This document shows positions 31,886-42,367 of a stretch of DNA of 64,000 nt, in pieces (position 1 is the first letter of the stretch; each line of letters begins with the position of its first letter). The notes below the pieces were generated by a model, which made no database searches, had not been told where the DNA came from, and saw only the letters and a program-made list of their open reading frames with translations. This stretch comes from Bicyclus anynana (lineage: Eukaryota > Arthropoda > Insecta > Lepidoptera > Nymphalidae): assembly GCF_947172395.1 (NCBI RefSeq), contig NC_069085.1, positions 156,112 through 220,111 of the forward strand, given 5' to 3'. A program made the translations under genes and the position numbers.

Positions 31886-34756
31886 TTACTTTCTGTGTGA
31901 AGGTGGAAGCTGATCCAACGACCTCCAAGCATCTTTATCATTAAGGAACTCATCAATGTTGTAGTACCCTCGACTAAGTAGATGTTTTTTAACACATTGC
32001 TTAAAGCTATGCATTGGCAGGTCCATCACAGTCTTGGGGATCTTATTATAGAATAGTACACCCAAACCTACAAAAGATTTTTTTACTCTTTGGAGACGAT
32101 ATGCAGAAATAACTAACTTATGCCCGTGTCTAGTAAGACGTGGGTTTAAATCTCCTTTTCGTTTGTACAAATTAATATTTTGTCTTACATATACTATACT
32201 GTTATATATATATTGACAGGCTACTGTTAGTATACCTATTTCTTTAAACTTTTGACGAAGGGACTCGCGTGATTTTAATTGATATATTGCTCGAATTGCT
32301 CTTTTTTGAAGAACAAATATAGATTGTATATCGGCAGCCTTGCCCCACAATAAAATACCGTAAGACATTACGCTGTGAAAGTACGCAAAATAAACAAGCC
32401 TAGCTGTATCAACATCAGTAAACTGTCTTATTTTTCTCACGGCAAATGCCGCTGAGCTAAGTTTACCAGACAGTTTTTCTATATGAGCACCCCACTGAAG
32501 TTTACAATCCAAGGTCACTCCCAGGAAAACTGTGGAACTCTCCATTTCCAGTGTTTCACCATCGATCATTATAAACTTATCTAATTTTTTAACATTTGGC
32601 AATGAAAACTCAATACATTTAGTTTTCTTGGCATTCAAAAGTAGATTATTTGCAGTGAACCAATGCGACACATGCGATATGGCACGGTTTACGTCGTCAG
32701 AGTTATCTTTATTTCTGTCGGACTTAAAAATTAAGGATGTGTCATCAGCAAACAGTACAATCTCACATATGCCGCTGACATGGTATGGTAAATCGTTTAT
32801 GTACACTAAAAATAGAAAAGGACCCAGAATTGAACCCTGTGGGACGCCCATTATGGTAGTGGAACCGTGCGACTTTATATCATTTATGCATACCTTCTGC
32901 GTTCTATCACTGAGATAAGAGGCAATGAGATCGAGTGCAACACTTTTGATGCCATAGTGGCTTAACTTGAGTAGAAGGGTGTTATGGTCAACACAATCGA
33001 ACGCCTTGGACAGATCACAGAACACACCAATAGCATTCTTAGAACCTTCCCATGCTTCATAAATATGTTTTAAAAGTTTAGCCCCTGCATCAGTTGTATT
33101 GCGACCTTTTGTAAAACCATACTGTTCAGGATGAAACAAGTTATTTAAATTAAAATGACATAAAAGTTGATTTAATATGATTTTTTCAAAGACCTTGCTA
33201 AGTGTTGGCAATATTGTAATCGGTCTATAATTATTAAGATCTGATTTGTCTCCTGATTTAAAAAGTGGTATCAATTTGCCATGCTTCATTAGGTTCGGAA
33301 AAATACCTAAGTCCACACATTCATTAAAAATAATGGCTAAGTGGGGAGCAATTACATCAATTATATTAGATATTACTTTCACTGACATGCCCCACAGATC
33401 TCCGGTTCTTTTTAATTTTAACAAATTGAAAGATTTTTTAATGTCTGATACAGTTATGTGGTGAAATTCAAAAAGAACGTTGCACTCTTTAACATTGCCT
33501 CTTAATAGTCTCTGGGCTTCCGTAGCAGACGAATCTAGTGAATCAGTTAACAAGATAGGAACATTCTGGAAAAAATCTTCAAAGGCATTAACAACCTCGA
33601 TATCAGTGTTTACCTTTTTGTCATTGACAATTAATTCAAAACTGATATCCCGCGGTTTGATTTTTCCTGATTCTCTATTAATTATATTCCAGGTGGTTTG
33701 TATCTTGTTCTCAGACTCAATTATTTTCTGTTTGATGTGTAACGATTTCGCAAGAATACAAACACGTTTGAAAATTTTTGAGTAACTTTTGACATAATCT
33801 AAATAAGTTCGCGTTTGAGTATATTGTTTTTCCTCGTACAACTCGTACAGTTTGTCTCTACTTTTGTAAATGCCTACAGTAGCCCATTCGCTAAACTTTA
33901 ATTTTTGGCTAGCATTAATGCGTTTAAAGTTAAAAATTTTACTAAACTCTCTGTCTATTGTCTTGAAAAGTGTACCAAAGAGCATGTCTGGATGATTATT
34001 TTCAAATGCAAGACTTGGAATTTTAGAAATAATTGTATTTTTGAATCGCTTTAATTTACTTTCAGTTATTGGCCTACACTTTACCCATTGATTGCTATTG
34101 GTTTTATTATTTAAGATAGTAATTATTTGACCACTATGATCAGAGCTTAATTTATTTATTATCTTCTTTCTCTCAAGCACACAATTATAAAATATATTAT
34201 CCAGACAGGTACCTGAAGTTGCGGTTATCCTAGTAGGTTCGTTAAAAGCATGCATCAAATCAAAACATTTAAATAAGTTAAGAAATCTAACAGATTTTGA
34301 GTTTTCTGTTAGAATATCAACATTAAAATCGCCGCAAATCAGTATTTGTTTGGAAGATGTGCACAATCGCCTCATTACATCTTCCATTACCTCTTCAAAT
34401 TGATCAAAGTCAGCAGGAGGGGGTCTGTACACGCATACTATAATAATTTGTTCCAACTCCACACAAGAAAGTTCAACAATGCATTCCACAGAAAGACGAA
34501 CTATATCTTTTCTATCCTTACATTTTAAGTTATTATGTAAGAAAATTAAGGAGCCACCATGACCAGCCCTTCTGAAGAACACACTTGACAATGAATAATT
34601 ATTAATATTAAGAACTGACAGCTGTGAGTTAGTGAGCCAATGCTCCGTAATACATAATATGTGTATATTGAATTTTTCTACAAATAGTTCAACTTCTAAC
34701 TCCTTGCCGTTGATGCTCTGTATGTTTTGGTGTACAAGGTTAATGTTACAGTGCAT
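31886..34756 (-). CDS. LINE ORF2: endonuclease and reverse transcriptase, 956 residues
   Basis: The N-terminal third is an AP-type endonuclease (HQNIQSI, CITEHWL, GGSLIFL, VYRPPPADF, ICGDFNVDI, LDNIFYN, SDHSG). The reverse transcriptase follows (KSGDKSDLNNYRPITILP, EQYGFTKGR, CDLSKAFDCVDH, GVPQGSILGPFLF, LFADDTSLIF) with the catalytic FADD box. A C-terminal domain with GKLSSAAFAVRKIRQF and LPPSHRK follows. No stop or frameshift is seen. It cuts target DNA and copies the element RNA at the nick. Confidence 0.93.
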   Translation of the reverse strand: MHCNINLVHQNIQSINGKELEVELFVEKFNIHILCITEHWLTNSQLSVLNINNYSLSSVFFRRAGHGGSLIFLHNNLKCKDRKDIVRLSVECIVELSCVELEQIIIVCVYRPPPADFDQFEEVMEDVMRRLCTSSKQILICGDFNVDILTENSKSVRFLNLFKCFDLMHAFNEPTRITATSGTCLDNIFYNCVLERKKIINKLSSDHSGQIITILNNKTNSNQWVKCRPITESKLKRFKNTIISKIPSLAFENNHPDMLFGTLFKTIDREFSKIFNFKRINASQKLKFSEWATVGIYKSRDKLYELYEEKQYTQTRTYLDYVKSYSKIFKRVCILAKSLHIKQKIIESENKIQTTWNIINRESGKIKPRDISFELIVNDKKVNTDIEVVNAFEDFFQNVPILLTDSLDSSATEAQRLLRGNVKECNVLFEFHHITVSDIKKSFNLLKLKRTGDLWGMSVKVISNIIDVIAPHLAIIFNECVDLGIFPNLMKHGKLIPLFKSGDKSDLNNYRPITILPTLSKVFEKIILNQLLCHFNLNNLFHPEQYGFTKGRNTTDAGAKLLKHIYEAWEGSKNAIGVFCDLSKAFDCVDHNTLLLKLSHYGIKSVALDLIASYLSDRTQKVCINDIKSHGSTTIMGVPQGSILGPFLFLVYINDLPYHVSGICEIVLFADDTSLIFKSDRNKDNSDDVNRAISHVSHWFTANNLLLNAKKTKCIEFSLPNVKKLDKFIMIDGETLEMESSTVFLGVTLDCKLQWGAHIEKLSGKLSSAAFAVRKIRQFTDVDTARLVYFAYFHSVMSYGILLWGKAADIQSIFVLQKRAIRAIYQLKSRESLRQKFKEIGILTVACQYIYNSIVYVRQNINLYKRKGDLNPRLTRHGHKLVISAYRLQRVKKSFVGLGVLFYNKIPKTVMDLPMHSFKQCVKKHLLSRGYYNIDEFLNDKDAWRSLDQLPPSHRK

Positions 34757-34773
34757 CTCCGTTGTCGTATCTT

Positions 34774-36117
34774 TTAGTTTAAAAAATTTTCAATTGTAAC
34801 AGTACCAGGATTGGTACTGCGGTCAGGTATAGAAATATTTGTACTATTAGTACAGGTTGTAAAAATGTCAAAAGACTGCGTTACAATACTTGTAACTGGA
34901 TCGGTTAAATTACAATTAACAATTGAGACAGTACTATCATTCGTACTCTGGTCAATAGAAACATAACTACTATTATTACATGTCATATTAATGTCAATAG
35001 ACTGTGTTACAACACTTGTAACTGACTCGTTTAAGTTGTAAGCCAACAGAGAGGCAACATGCTGCTTACATTTTTTTGGCAGATATAAATTATCTTTAGT
35101 CAACGAATAAGATGAGATAAACTTATTCATGTCAAAATAAAAAAATGCATCGCTGTGATGGTATGTCAAGTTGTATAACATAAGATTCAAGTTATGGATA
35201 TGCTTATTTTCTTTAGCAATTGACTTAAGGTATGGAAATGCACATAATGTAAATTTACATTTGGTTCTATTATGTAATACCAAAAGCTTTTCAATACATT
35301 TTATAATTTGATGCCTTTTAATATTTGAACTGTTCCCTAACATCAAAATTACATTTGAGTAACCAACTACATTTTCTATACTTATGCTATTTATTAAATA
35401 ACTAAAACTAGCCCCCGGAAAACATTTATTAGTCACTGAATGGTTTAAGTAATGGCTCATAATGGAGCCAAAATCCTTACCTAACTTATCAGAAATTATT
35501 AGAGTCTTTTTTTGAGCCTTGTCTGGCAAATTAAAACTATGTGAACTTAAATTATTATCTGAGATTGAAGGAATTGGAATAACATTATTATTACACTGCT
35601 CATTTTTGCCAATATATCCAGAAATAGACAAAACACTACAATCCTGGGTAACCGAAGGTACCTGATTTGAACATTGGCATTTGTTACTTAATGATTCAAA
35701 ACGGGCCATATTGTATGTACCTAAGGCTAACAACTCTTCAGCCGCTATGATCTGATCATGGATCTGACTTTGAGACAACTCATATTTAGCAGTTATTTCC
35801 TGCAAGGAATTTTCCATTTGATTTAATTCATACTGTAAAATTTGTGTTTCATTTTCATATTTTTCCCTGGAATTTTCAAGTAAAGAACAGTAAGTGTTAA
35901 CTTTTTTTATTAATAGTGACCGTTCTTTTCTTAAAGCCAGGTTTTGTTTATTTGTGCTATGAAATTTAATTAGTTTTTGAGTCTTTTTGATTATTTTTTT
36001 AATTTTAATATATTTTTTAATTTTTTTGTGGCTATTAAAGAAAGTATGTCTAGATTGTGGCATAGCTGAAGTTTTGGTTGCACATGGGCTGTCACAAGTC
36101 AGATCAATGCAAAGCAT
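34774..36117 (-). CDS. LINE ORF1 protein, 447 residues, coiled coil plus SGNH-like domain
   Basis: A lysine-rich N-terminus (about residues 28-60) is followed by a heptad-like coiled coil (about 62-135), then a region resembling an SGNH/esterase fold: KKTLIISDKLGKDFG where the GDS block would be, VILMLGNSSNI near the G-x-N block, and LYLPKKCKQHVASLLA near the C-terminal D-x-x-H block. The exact serine and aspartate positions are not conserved as far as I can see, so it may be a structural or RNA-binding relic of that fold. ORF1 proteins of CR1-type LINEs are RNA-binding and several carry esterase domains (family knowledge). The C-terminal 80 residues contain repeated VTxxVTQSxDI segments. Confidence 0.8.
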   Translation of the reverse strand: MLCIDLTCDSPCATKTSAMPQSRHTFFNSHKKIKKYIKIKKIIKKTQKLIKFHSTNKQNLALRKERSLLIKKVNTYCSLLENSREKYENETQILQYELNQMENSLQEITAKYELSQSQIHDQIIAAEELLALGTYNMARFESLSNKCQCSNQVPSVTQDCSVLSISGYIGKNEQCNNNVIPIPSISDNNLSSHSFNLPDKAQKKTLIISDKLGKDFGSIMSHYLNHSVTNKCFPGASFSYLINSISIENVVGYSNVILMLGNSSNIKRHQIIKCIEKLLVLHNRTKCKFTLCAFPYLKSIAKENKHIHNLNLMLYNLTYHHSDAFFYFDMNKFISSYSLTKDNLYLPKKCKQHVASLLAYNLNESVTSVVTQSIDINMTCNNSSYVSIDQSTNDSTVSIVNCNLTDPVTSIVTQSFDIFTTCTNSTNISIPDRSTNPGTVTIENFLN

Positions 36118-36370
36118 TGGCGCCGGGACTGATGTGGAAGAGGCAAGCAGTTCATTATACAGATTGTTTGTATTTTTTTTTTTGCATTGTGTATCATCTA
36201 TGCGCTTGACTTAGGGAAAGTGTGATAGTGATAGTGCGAACGGCGAGGCGAACGGACATTGAGAGGCATTGGTCAGTGGAGATGTACAGAGAGACGGTTC
36301 CGTTTTGTTTCACGTAGGTGCGACTGAGTCGGACTGTCCCCGTCCCGTGCAGCTCGCCCGACTCTCACCC

Positions 36371-37139
36371 TAATGTCGGCTCGCACTCGAGACACCCGTG
36401 AGCTCTTGCACTATCAATAACACAATCTGTAGATATGTACAAGTTCGCGCTTGAGGAAACTGAGGCGTAGATAAACAGCAACAAATGAAAACAATGCGCT
36501 TCTCGGAACGAGCCGGTGACGCGCGCCTCGCGCGGTAAGAATGAGTAGCTGTTACTGGTTGTAGGTATTTATTTATCAATCTCTTACCGTAATCGCGAAC
36601 ACGATCCGATAAGGGAATTAGCTTTCTCGTGTGGAAATACGGTACTTGTAGGTACATATGTTTTCTGTGACACGGTATAGTACTCACGGTAAACTACAGC
36701 CACCTACAGCCCCAGTCAGCGAGGCGCCATCTTGTGTGGCGAGATCGCAAGCAAGCTTTACCGTGAAATAAAACAAATAGATGTGTTTGTGTAGATAGTC
36801 GCTGATAGTGCCGACACGTGCCGCGTGGCAAGTTATCTGTTAAAGGTGAATGCCCCGGACCGGATTCGAACCTACACCCGGTACCGGAGGCGTAGGTCAT
36901 ATCCACTGGGCTGCACAACAATTTACATCTGTCAGTGTATCTCTTCGCAGCAGTCATAGATGTAATGAGATTACGTAGGCCAGTACCTACAGAGTGCCGG
37001 CTCGTTATGTAACATTTCCTACGATCGCAACGTATTTTCCCCGCGGCGAAAAATACACCAGCTACCTACCTATACTACAAGCCTTTCGCTCGACGCGACT
37101 CGCGGCGGGAGGAATAAAAAGGCGGATAAATAAAAAGGT
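36371..37139. other. Intergenic stretch
   Basis: Holds a minus-strand SINE head at 36843-36920 and otherwise nothing recognised. GACGCGCGCCTCGCGCGG near 36518 is a small GC-rich patch. Confidence 0.4.
36843..36920 (-). mobile_element. SINE tRNA-like head (fragment)
   Basis: The minus strand reads CAGCCCAGTGGATATGACC ... GTAGGTTCGAATCCGGTCC, the A-box and B-box of the family seen complete at 28985-29300. The body is missing. Confidence 0.7.
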
Positions 37140-37364
37140 GAAGCCTTAATGGGTAGGGTAGGGGTAGGATAGGGTAGGGTAGGGTCGGGGTAGGGAGGGT
37201 AGGGTGGGATAGGGATAAGGTAGGGAGGCTAGGGGTAGAGTAGGGGTGGGGAGGGTAGGGGTAGGGTAAGGGTAGGGTAGGGTTAGGGTAGGGGTAGGGT
37301 AGGGTAGACGTAGTTGAAAGTTTACATAGACTTTCACGCGGACGAAGTCGTAGGCGTCCGCTAG
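37140..37364 (+). mobile_element. Helitron 3' end with G-rich array
   Basis: GGGTA array (37150-37312), GTTGAAAGTTTACATAGAC, hairpin arms GCGGACG/CGTCCGC and CTAG at 37361-37364, then T. Same subfamily as 7090-7213 and 2330-2375. Confidence 0.75.
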
Positions 37365-38434
37365 TTATAATTATTATTAGGTGTGAAATGACTTGTTGGT
37401 GAACAGTATTCATCGAGAAAGGCTGTAGTATAAGTATTAAACTTGTAAGCAAACAGAACCTTCGAGTACCTAATGTAGTGACGCCGACATGCTCCGCAGT
37501 GCGCGAACTATGGAAGGATAAATCTAGAATTTATCACGCAGCTATCTAAACTGTAGGTGACTATACTAGAGACAAGAGGCTCAGTCCAAAAATACTCGAT
37601 GTAAACAAACCACTAATTACCATAAAATAGGGTTGTCAAATTTTAAAAAAGGAACATTGTAATTTTTTCACCTTTTCTTATTGGTACAATAAAAATAAAA
37701 CTTGTATATTGTTATCTGGAACTTAACTCAATCGTCTAATATGTAATTTAAAAGTTGTCATTTTATTTTTATGTCAACGAGTACATTTTTGACAACCTTA
37801 TCACAATGAGCGGACATTTATTATCAATTTCGTAGGTAAGTAACATTTGGCTCCATTTTCATAAATAGTCAAATTGAAGATTTGTAAATTTGAAGTATTA
37901 GTAAACTAATCATGGTTTTACGAATGTTTTAGATTTAGCAATATTGTAATTTAAATTATTTAATCACAACAATTTAAAATAAATACTTAGCTTATTAAAT
38001 CCATTTTTAAAACTAAGTCTTCTTTAGTTTTCCAAGGGTACTTAAAAAGTATTCGGTAGGAAATTATACTAAAACAATAAAATTTCACCTCTTTATTACA
38101 GACTTGTACTATTAATTAAAATAAATGATTATCATGAAGTTTCCAATAGGTTGTTGACACCTGCTTGCACCTGATTGGTGGTACACATCGAACATGGCTA
38201 AACTATAGCTGTATCTATTGAAATAATGTATTAATTGAATGTTACAAAAAAATTGGGTCTCCCTGTCTTGTCGCCGATAATTCCGCAGACCACATACCGA
38301 GTTACGTAATTTATGTTTATCGCATTTTACAATCTTTAAATTCCCACGAACTTGTTTACGGGAAACAAAAAAAAATATTTATAGTACCGAGCTCGCGCTC
38401 GGCGCCGGGACTACATCTTAACAAGGTACAAAAA
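37365..38434. other. AT-rich gene-empty stretch
   Basis: No exon seen. It contains the short dispersed motif ACACCTGCTTGCACCTGATT at 38157. Confidence 0.45.
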
Positions 38435-38487
38435 AAAAAAAACATACATACAGCCGAACGTAGAACCTCCTCCTTTTTGGAAGTCGG
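38435..38487 (+). mobile_element. Right-end fragment of the AACCGACTTC family
   Basis: An oligo-A tract, ACATACATACAGCCGAACGT, then AACCTCCTCCTTTTTGGAAG and TCGGTTAAA. Same sequence as the right end of the 15301 element (16600-16656), so the two are closely related. Confidence 0.8.
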
Positions 38488-38520
38488 TTAAAAAAGTATG
38501 TTCTATTCTATCTTACATTA

Positions 38521-38636
38521 TACAGCCTGTCTCGTAAATACTTTACAGGGTGATAGCTGACATCAAGGCCTACTAAAATAACGCAATGTCAGCTATCAAC
38601 CTGTAAAGTATGTCGTAATATTTACGACATCCTGTA
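38521..38636. mobile_element. 116-bp MITE, near-perfect fold-back, TA target
   Basis: Arms CTTTACAGGGTGATAGCTGA and TCAGCTATCAACCTGTAAAG pair around a 25-base centre. The outer tips are TACAGCCTGTCTCGTAAA and TTTACGACATCCTGTA. It is flanked by TA on both sides, consistent with a mariner/Tc1-type element. Confidence 0.75.
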
Positions 38637-38703
38637 TATATGAAAAGATAAAGAATAAAGTCTGGGCACCGCAGGCCATACTCGTATTTGTAGAAGATGA
38701 GAG

Positions 38704-39041
38704 TCATTGTGCATCCACACTACGGGCCGAATGTTCTGCATTAGTAACATTGATGTTCCCCTGAATGCCTGCTGTGATCGCTGACCGCTGCCCGCTGCCC
38801 GTTACGTTGCCCGCTCCGTTGCCCGCTCCGTTGCCCGCTCCGGTTCCCGCTCCGCTCGGCGCGTTGGCAGCGGCGGCGACACTCAGTGTATTTATAACTT
38901 GGCACTTTTCTTTCGATTCTTGTATTTTTATCACACGTTCGTTTATCGCAGGTAACAAATCGTCGCAGAGTATTCCACTAGCATCGTCATCGTCAGCCAC
39001 AGCAGGTTCGATACCGATATAAATTAATGTAGTAAGCTTAT
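38704..39041 (-). CDS. Possible terminal exon of an unknown gene
   Basis: The minus strand from an acceptor-like ATTTAG at 39043-39042 is open to a stop at 38704. The peptide runs KLTTLIYIGIEPAVADDDDA ... GILCDDLLPAINERVIKI ... then a Gly/Ala/Asn repeat (GAGNGAGNGAGN) to SARSVDAQ. Base composition is coding-like and distinct from its flanks. There is no in-frame ATG near the start and no clear poly-A signal, so it would be the last exon of a gene lying to the right. I recognise no family. Confidence 0.3.
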
Positions 39042-39654
39042 CTAAATTATATCTTCTTAAGTCTTATTTTACTTTATTCCCAAAACTTTACAACACAAAA
39101 GAGAATTACAGGTGGCAATTTGTGATTACAGCAGAACAATTAGATAACTAGATGTTACTTTATATGTTTTTCTTTAATTTCGTACCTAAATTGAATCTTG
39201 ATGCAGAGCGTTCAGCGAAAGCTTGGTCGCAAACATATAGCTACATAAAGCAGGGGTTAAAACGTTCTTTCATTTTGAACAGGCGCACTACATTTGTGAA
39301 AATTATTTAGTGGGACTTTACAGATTATGAGAGGTAAGCGATAAACGGAGACTAGGGCCACTGGTGCGGTCTAGGTGTGGACATCTACAACCTACACTTC
39401 AGCCTGTAGTCTACAGGACACGGCTCGGTAGCCGGTGGTCGGAATCATGTGACAGAGTAGGTCTCACAGACCACCTGTAGGTCCCTATACATATAAAATG
39501 TAATGTGATTTAAGAATATTTTAAAATGAAATTCAACTCCTAAAAGTTTTAAAGGGACTGAAGTTTAGTTTGTAAATATAAAACTAACGCAATTTATTTT
39601 TTCGATGACCGGCTGACGCTGGCAGCGCTACTAGCTAGCGCAGTTTACTACTAC
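39042..39654. other. Intergenic stretch
   Basis: No exon or clear repeat recognised. Confidence 0.4.
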
Positions 39655-39972
39655 AAAAATACAACCGACTTCAAAACCTAAAAAACTTACCCACTAAACT
39701 AAAAGCGAAAAATAACATCATAACATTATTGTGTTCTACCTGCTGATCAATATGAAGGCGGTGCTAAGCCGGAAATGTTTTTTTCAATAAAATTTAAAAA
39801 CCATTCATAATTTTTTTTGAAAGTTCCTCTCGATTTCCAGAAGTTCCCAACATCAGACCTAAAACAATAATTTTCCAAATCGGTTCAGGCGTCTTCGAGT
39901 AGTCGGTGTACATACATTAAAAAAAAAACATACCGATCAACTTGAGAACCTCCTCTTTTTTGAACTCGGTTA
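39655..39972 (+). mobile_element. AACCGACTTC-ended repeat family, best simple copy
   Basis: Left end ACAACCGACTTCAAAACC; body AAGCGAAAAATAACATCATA, TGAAGGCGGTGCTAAGCC, AAATCGGTTCAGGCGTCTTC; right end ACTTGAGAACCTCCTC ... GAACTCGGTTAA. About 318 bp, no internal inversion, useful as the family reference. Confidence 0.8.
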
Positions 39973-40033
39973 ATAACTCACGTAGTATCTACATAGCGAA
40001 TCCCCTCGGCCCGTCTTGGCCGGCGGCGACAGG

Positions 40034-40065
40034 CCAATGACACAGTAATATTACTGTGCCAATGA
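40034..40065. repeat. 18-bp perfect palindrome with 7-bp target-type duplication
   Basis: Insert CACAGTAATATTACTGTG at 40041-40058 is flanked by CCAATGA at 40034-40040 and again at 40059-40065. Same arm sequence and same duplication length as at 11642-11679. Confidence 0.85.
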
Positions 40066-40077
40066 TGCATGTCGATG

Positions 40078-40181
40078 TGACGTCACAGGTGCGCCGGTGT
40101 GACGTCGCCGGCGCGCGCGGAGCGTCCACTGCTCAGGTGACACGTTGAGGTGCACTCTGACGTCACGCGGGCGCACGTCAC
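40078..40181. promoter_or_regulatory. Cluster of CRE-like TGACGTCA sites
   Basis: TGACGTCA at 40078-40085 and 40158-40165, TGACGTCG at 40100-40107, and CACGTCACG near 40175, all in a CpG-rich patch. These are cAMP-response-type (bZIP) palindromes. No gene start can be tied to them. Confidence 0.4.
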
Positions 40182-40375
40182 GATCGTACGCTTTGTATAC
40201 AATTGTTTATACCTACATCACATAGATATGCCATGTATGGACAAAGATAATCAAAATCAATTGAAATGGTGGTTGAACCGGTGGAGTGCTCACGTCGCGA
40301 CGGAGCAGCGCCGGAAAACGTCGACGAGCGACGAGTGACATTCCGCGAGGCGTGGGAAGGAAACCTTTTTTGACG

Positions 40376-40663
40376 GCCACAGTGCAGTGGATTTACTAGA
40401 CGGAGGCGGGAGGCCCTGGGTTCGATCCCCGGCAGAGCTGATTGAGATTTTTTCAAGTATTTGGTTCGCGTTTGGCTGGTGGGAGACATCGGCCGTGGCT
40501 AGTTACCACCCTAGCTAAAGACGTACCGTAGGGAAACCGAAATGGGTGTGGATTTTCATCCTACTTCTAACAAGTTAGCCCGCTTCCATATTAGATTGCA
40601 TCATCACTGACCATCAAGTGATCAAGAGTAGTCAATGGCTAACTTGTAAATAATAAAAATAAA
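40376..40663 (+). mobile_element. SINE with B-box head and lepidopteran-type tail
   Basis: Head CCCTGGGTTCGATCCCCGGC; body GGCCGTGGCTAGTTACCACC and GAAATGGGTGTGGATTTTCA; end AACAAGTTAGCCCGCTTCC, CTAACTTGTAAATAATAAAA. The pair AACAAGTTAGCC / GGCTAACTTGT is inverted at the 3' end. Related tails or bodies are at 59960 and 63780. Confidence 0.75.
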
Positions 40664-41260
40664 ACCTGCCACCAGTCGGATCAGCTCGTTCTCCAGCACG
40701 CAGCAGACCTGGCGGGGCCACGCTGTCCTGCTTCCAATGCCTCAGCCATCGCATCAGCCAGACCATTCGTATGGGGCATACCTATTTGCTATCGGACACA
40801 CCAAAGTCTGGTAGATTACTTACTTGGCAAGAAAACGCTCCACCACCATGGCTTACTTCGTGCATAATTTTGTTCGACGCCATGAATATTGAATATCACA
40901 TAGGTACATACACAAAGTTTGAATGATTACAGTCAATTATAATATAATAAATTCATCGGTTTCTCATTCGAGCGAGCGTGTCGACATGTTGTTTGTCCAA
41001 ACTTGAGCGTCCTTGAGCACACACACACGCGCACGCACTGATAGCGACACTTTCCCGCCGCGCCCGCGCCCGCGCCAATGTCAGGCGACTCGTTTCTCAA
41101 TAACTTTTATTAATAGTACGAGATCCGGTATAAGAAATATACCTTTATCTGTTATTTATTACGGGAAGGGATAACAAATAAATAATAGAAAATACATCGA
41201 CAAATTGCACATGGGTTGCTTACTCTGCGGCCGAACAGTATTGAAAGAATATATTTTTGA
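40664..41260. other. Intergenic stretch
   Basis: Contains a CACACACACGCGCACGCACT run near 41018 and a CCGCGCCCGCGCCCGCGCC patch near 41057. No exon recognised. Confidence 0.4.
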
Positions 41261-41515
41261 TTAGCGGACTCCCATGACTTCGTCCGCGTGAAACTCGATA
41301 TGAACTTTCAACCCTACCAACCCTACGTCTACCCTACCCCTACCCTACCCCTACTCTACCTATACTCCTTTATCTAATTTTCTGTGCTATTTTTTAATTT
41401 TTTTCTGTCATAAGAACCTTCTCCTGGCAAATAACAAACACATAAAAAAATAGTGAAATCGGTCCAACGCGTGATGGCGTGACCAAGGGATATTGGGATC
41501 TTGTTCCCCTCATTA
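41261..41515 (-). mobile_element. Helitron, minus orientation, with CCCTA array
   Basis: The minus-strand 3' end has CACGCGGACGAAGTCATGGG then AGTCCGCTAA (CTAG decayed to CTAA). A reverse G-rich array lies at 41325-41370, and AGGTTCTTATGACAG and CGTTGGACCGATTTC are shared with the 51605 copy. Confidence 0.65.
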
Positions 41516-42367
41516 TTTAATTTAAAAAAACGTACCTACTATGTATTAGTTAAAAGAATTTATCTACCCAAAAAAATTTAAAAGTGAAGGATCACTTTGC
41601 AACTAGGGTTACCAAAATTTCTCAAGAAAAATATAGTATCTTTCAGATTTAGCCAAAAAGATGTACAGTACGCTTAAAAAGAAGTAAGCGAAAAACTCAT
41701 TTGTTTTTATAAAATTATATATTTATTTATACTTATTGCATTTTTCACAAACTTTAGTCTTAAGTAAATAAGATATATTATATGGTATTTCACGTTTTTC
41801 ACGTTAAATATTTGGAAAACCAAAATTTTTTAATCGATAATTTTAAGTTCGGAATTCATTTAACAGTACACGCAGACCCGAAATATAGTTCAATATTATA
41901 TACGAGTATAATATAGTTGTGGTATAGTTTTAAACGCTTGGCAACCCTAACTGCAACTGTGGGGTTGGTGTGGGGCATATACATCATTTAATAGTAGAAT
42001 ATCATATAATAATTAATAATCATGCTTAATTAAACTGTATTCGTTCAGGGATTCCCAGATTTTGTATAAAACATGTGTTTGGCAGCAATTTAACTAGGTG
42101 TCACTGTGAACATTATGTATCATTTATTTCATAGCACTGATGAATAACAGATGAGGGTATATATTTGTAACGCCGGATCTTAGACCATTAGCTATTAAAG
42201 GCGACATCGGGGCTGCGAAAGGATATCCATTTCTTTACTGTGCCCATGTGTCAATTAAACATAATTATTAATATTCATTTCAGTTAGGAAGTACTTGTGT
42301 GTTTCCGGTAAACGTTGCTAGGTGCTGTTACCACCTAACCACCGTCCTATCTTCTAAACGATACGAT
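41516..42367. other. AT-rich gene-empty stretch
   Basis: No exon or named repeat recognised. Confidence 0.4.

Larger units (their letters stand above)
31560..36370 (-). mobile_element. Full-length CR1-group (Daphne-like) LINE with two intact ORFs
   Basis: Minus-strand order: 5' untranslated region (about 36370-36118), ORF1 (36117-34774), 17-base gap, ORF2 (34756-31886), 3' untranslated region, and a (TTTTGA)n tail at 31560-31595. Both ORFs are open from start to stop and all endonuclease and reverse-transcriptase motifs are present, so this copy may still be active. A truncated relative lies at 12822-14582. The 5' border is approximate; flanking duplications were not resolved. Confidence 0.85.
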
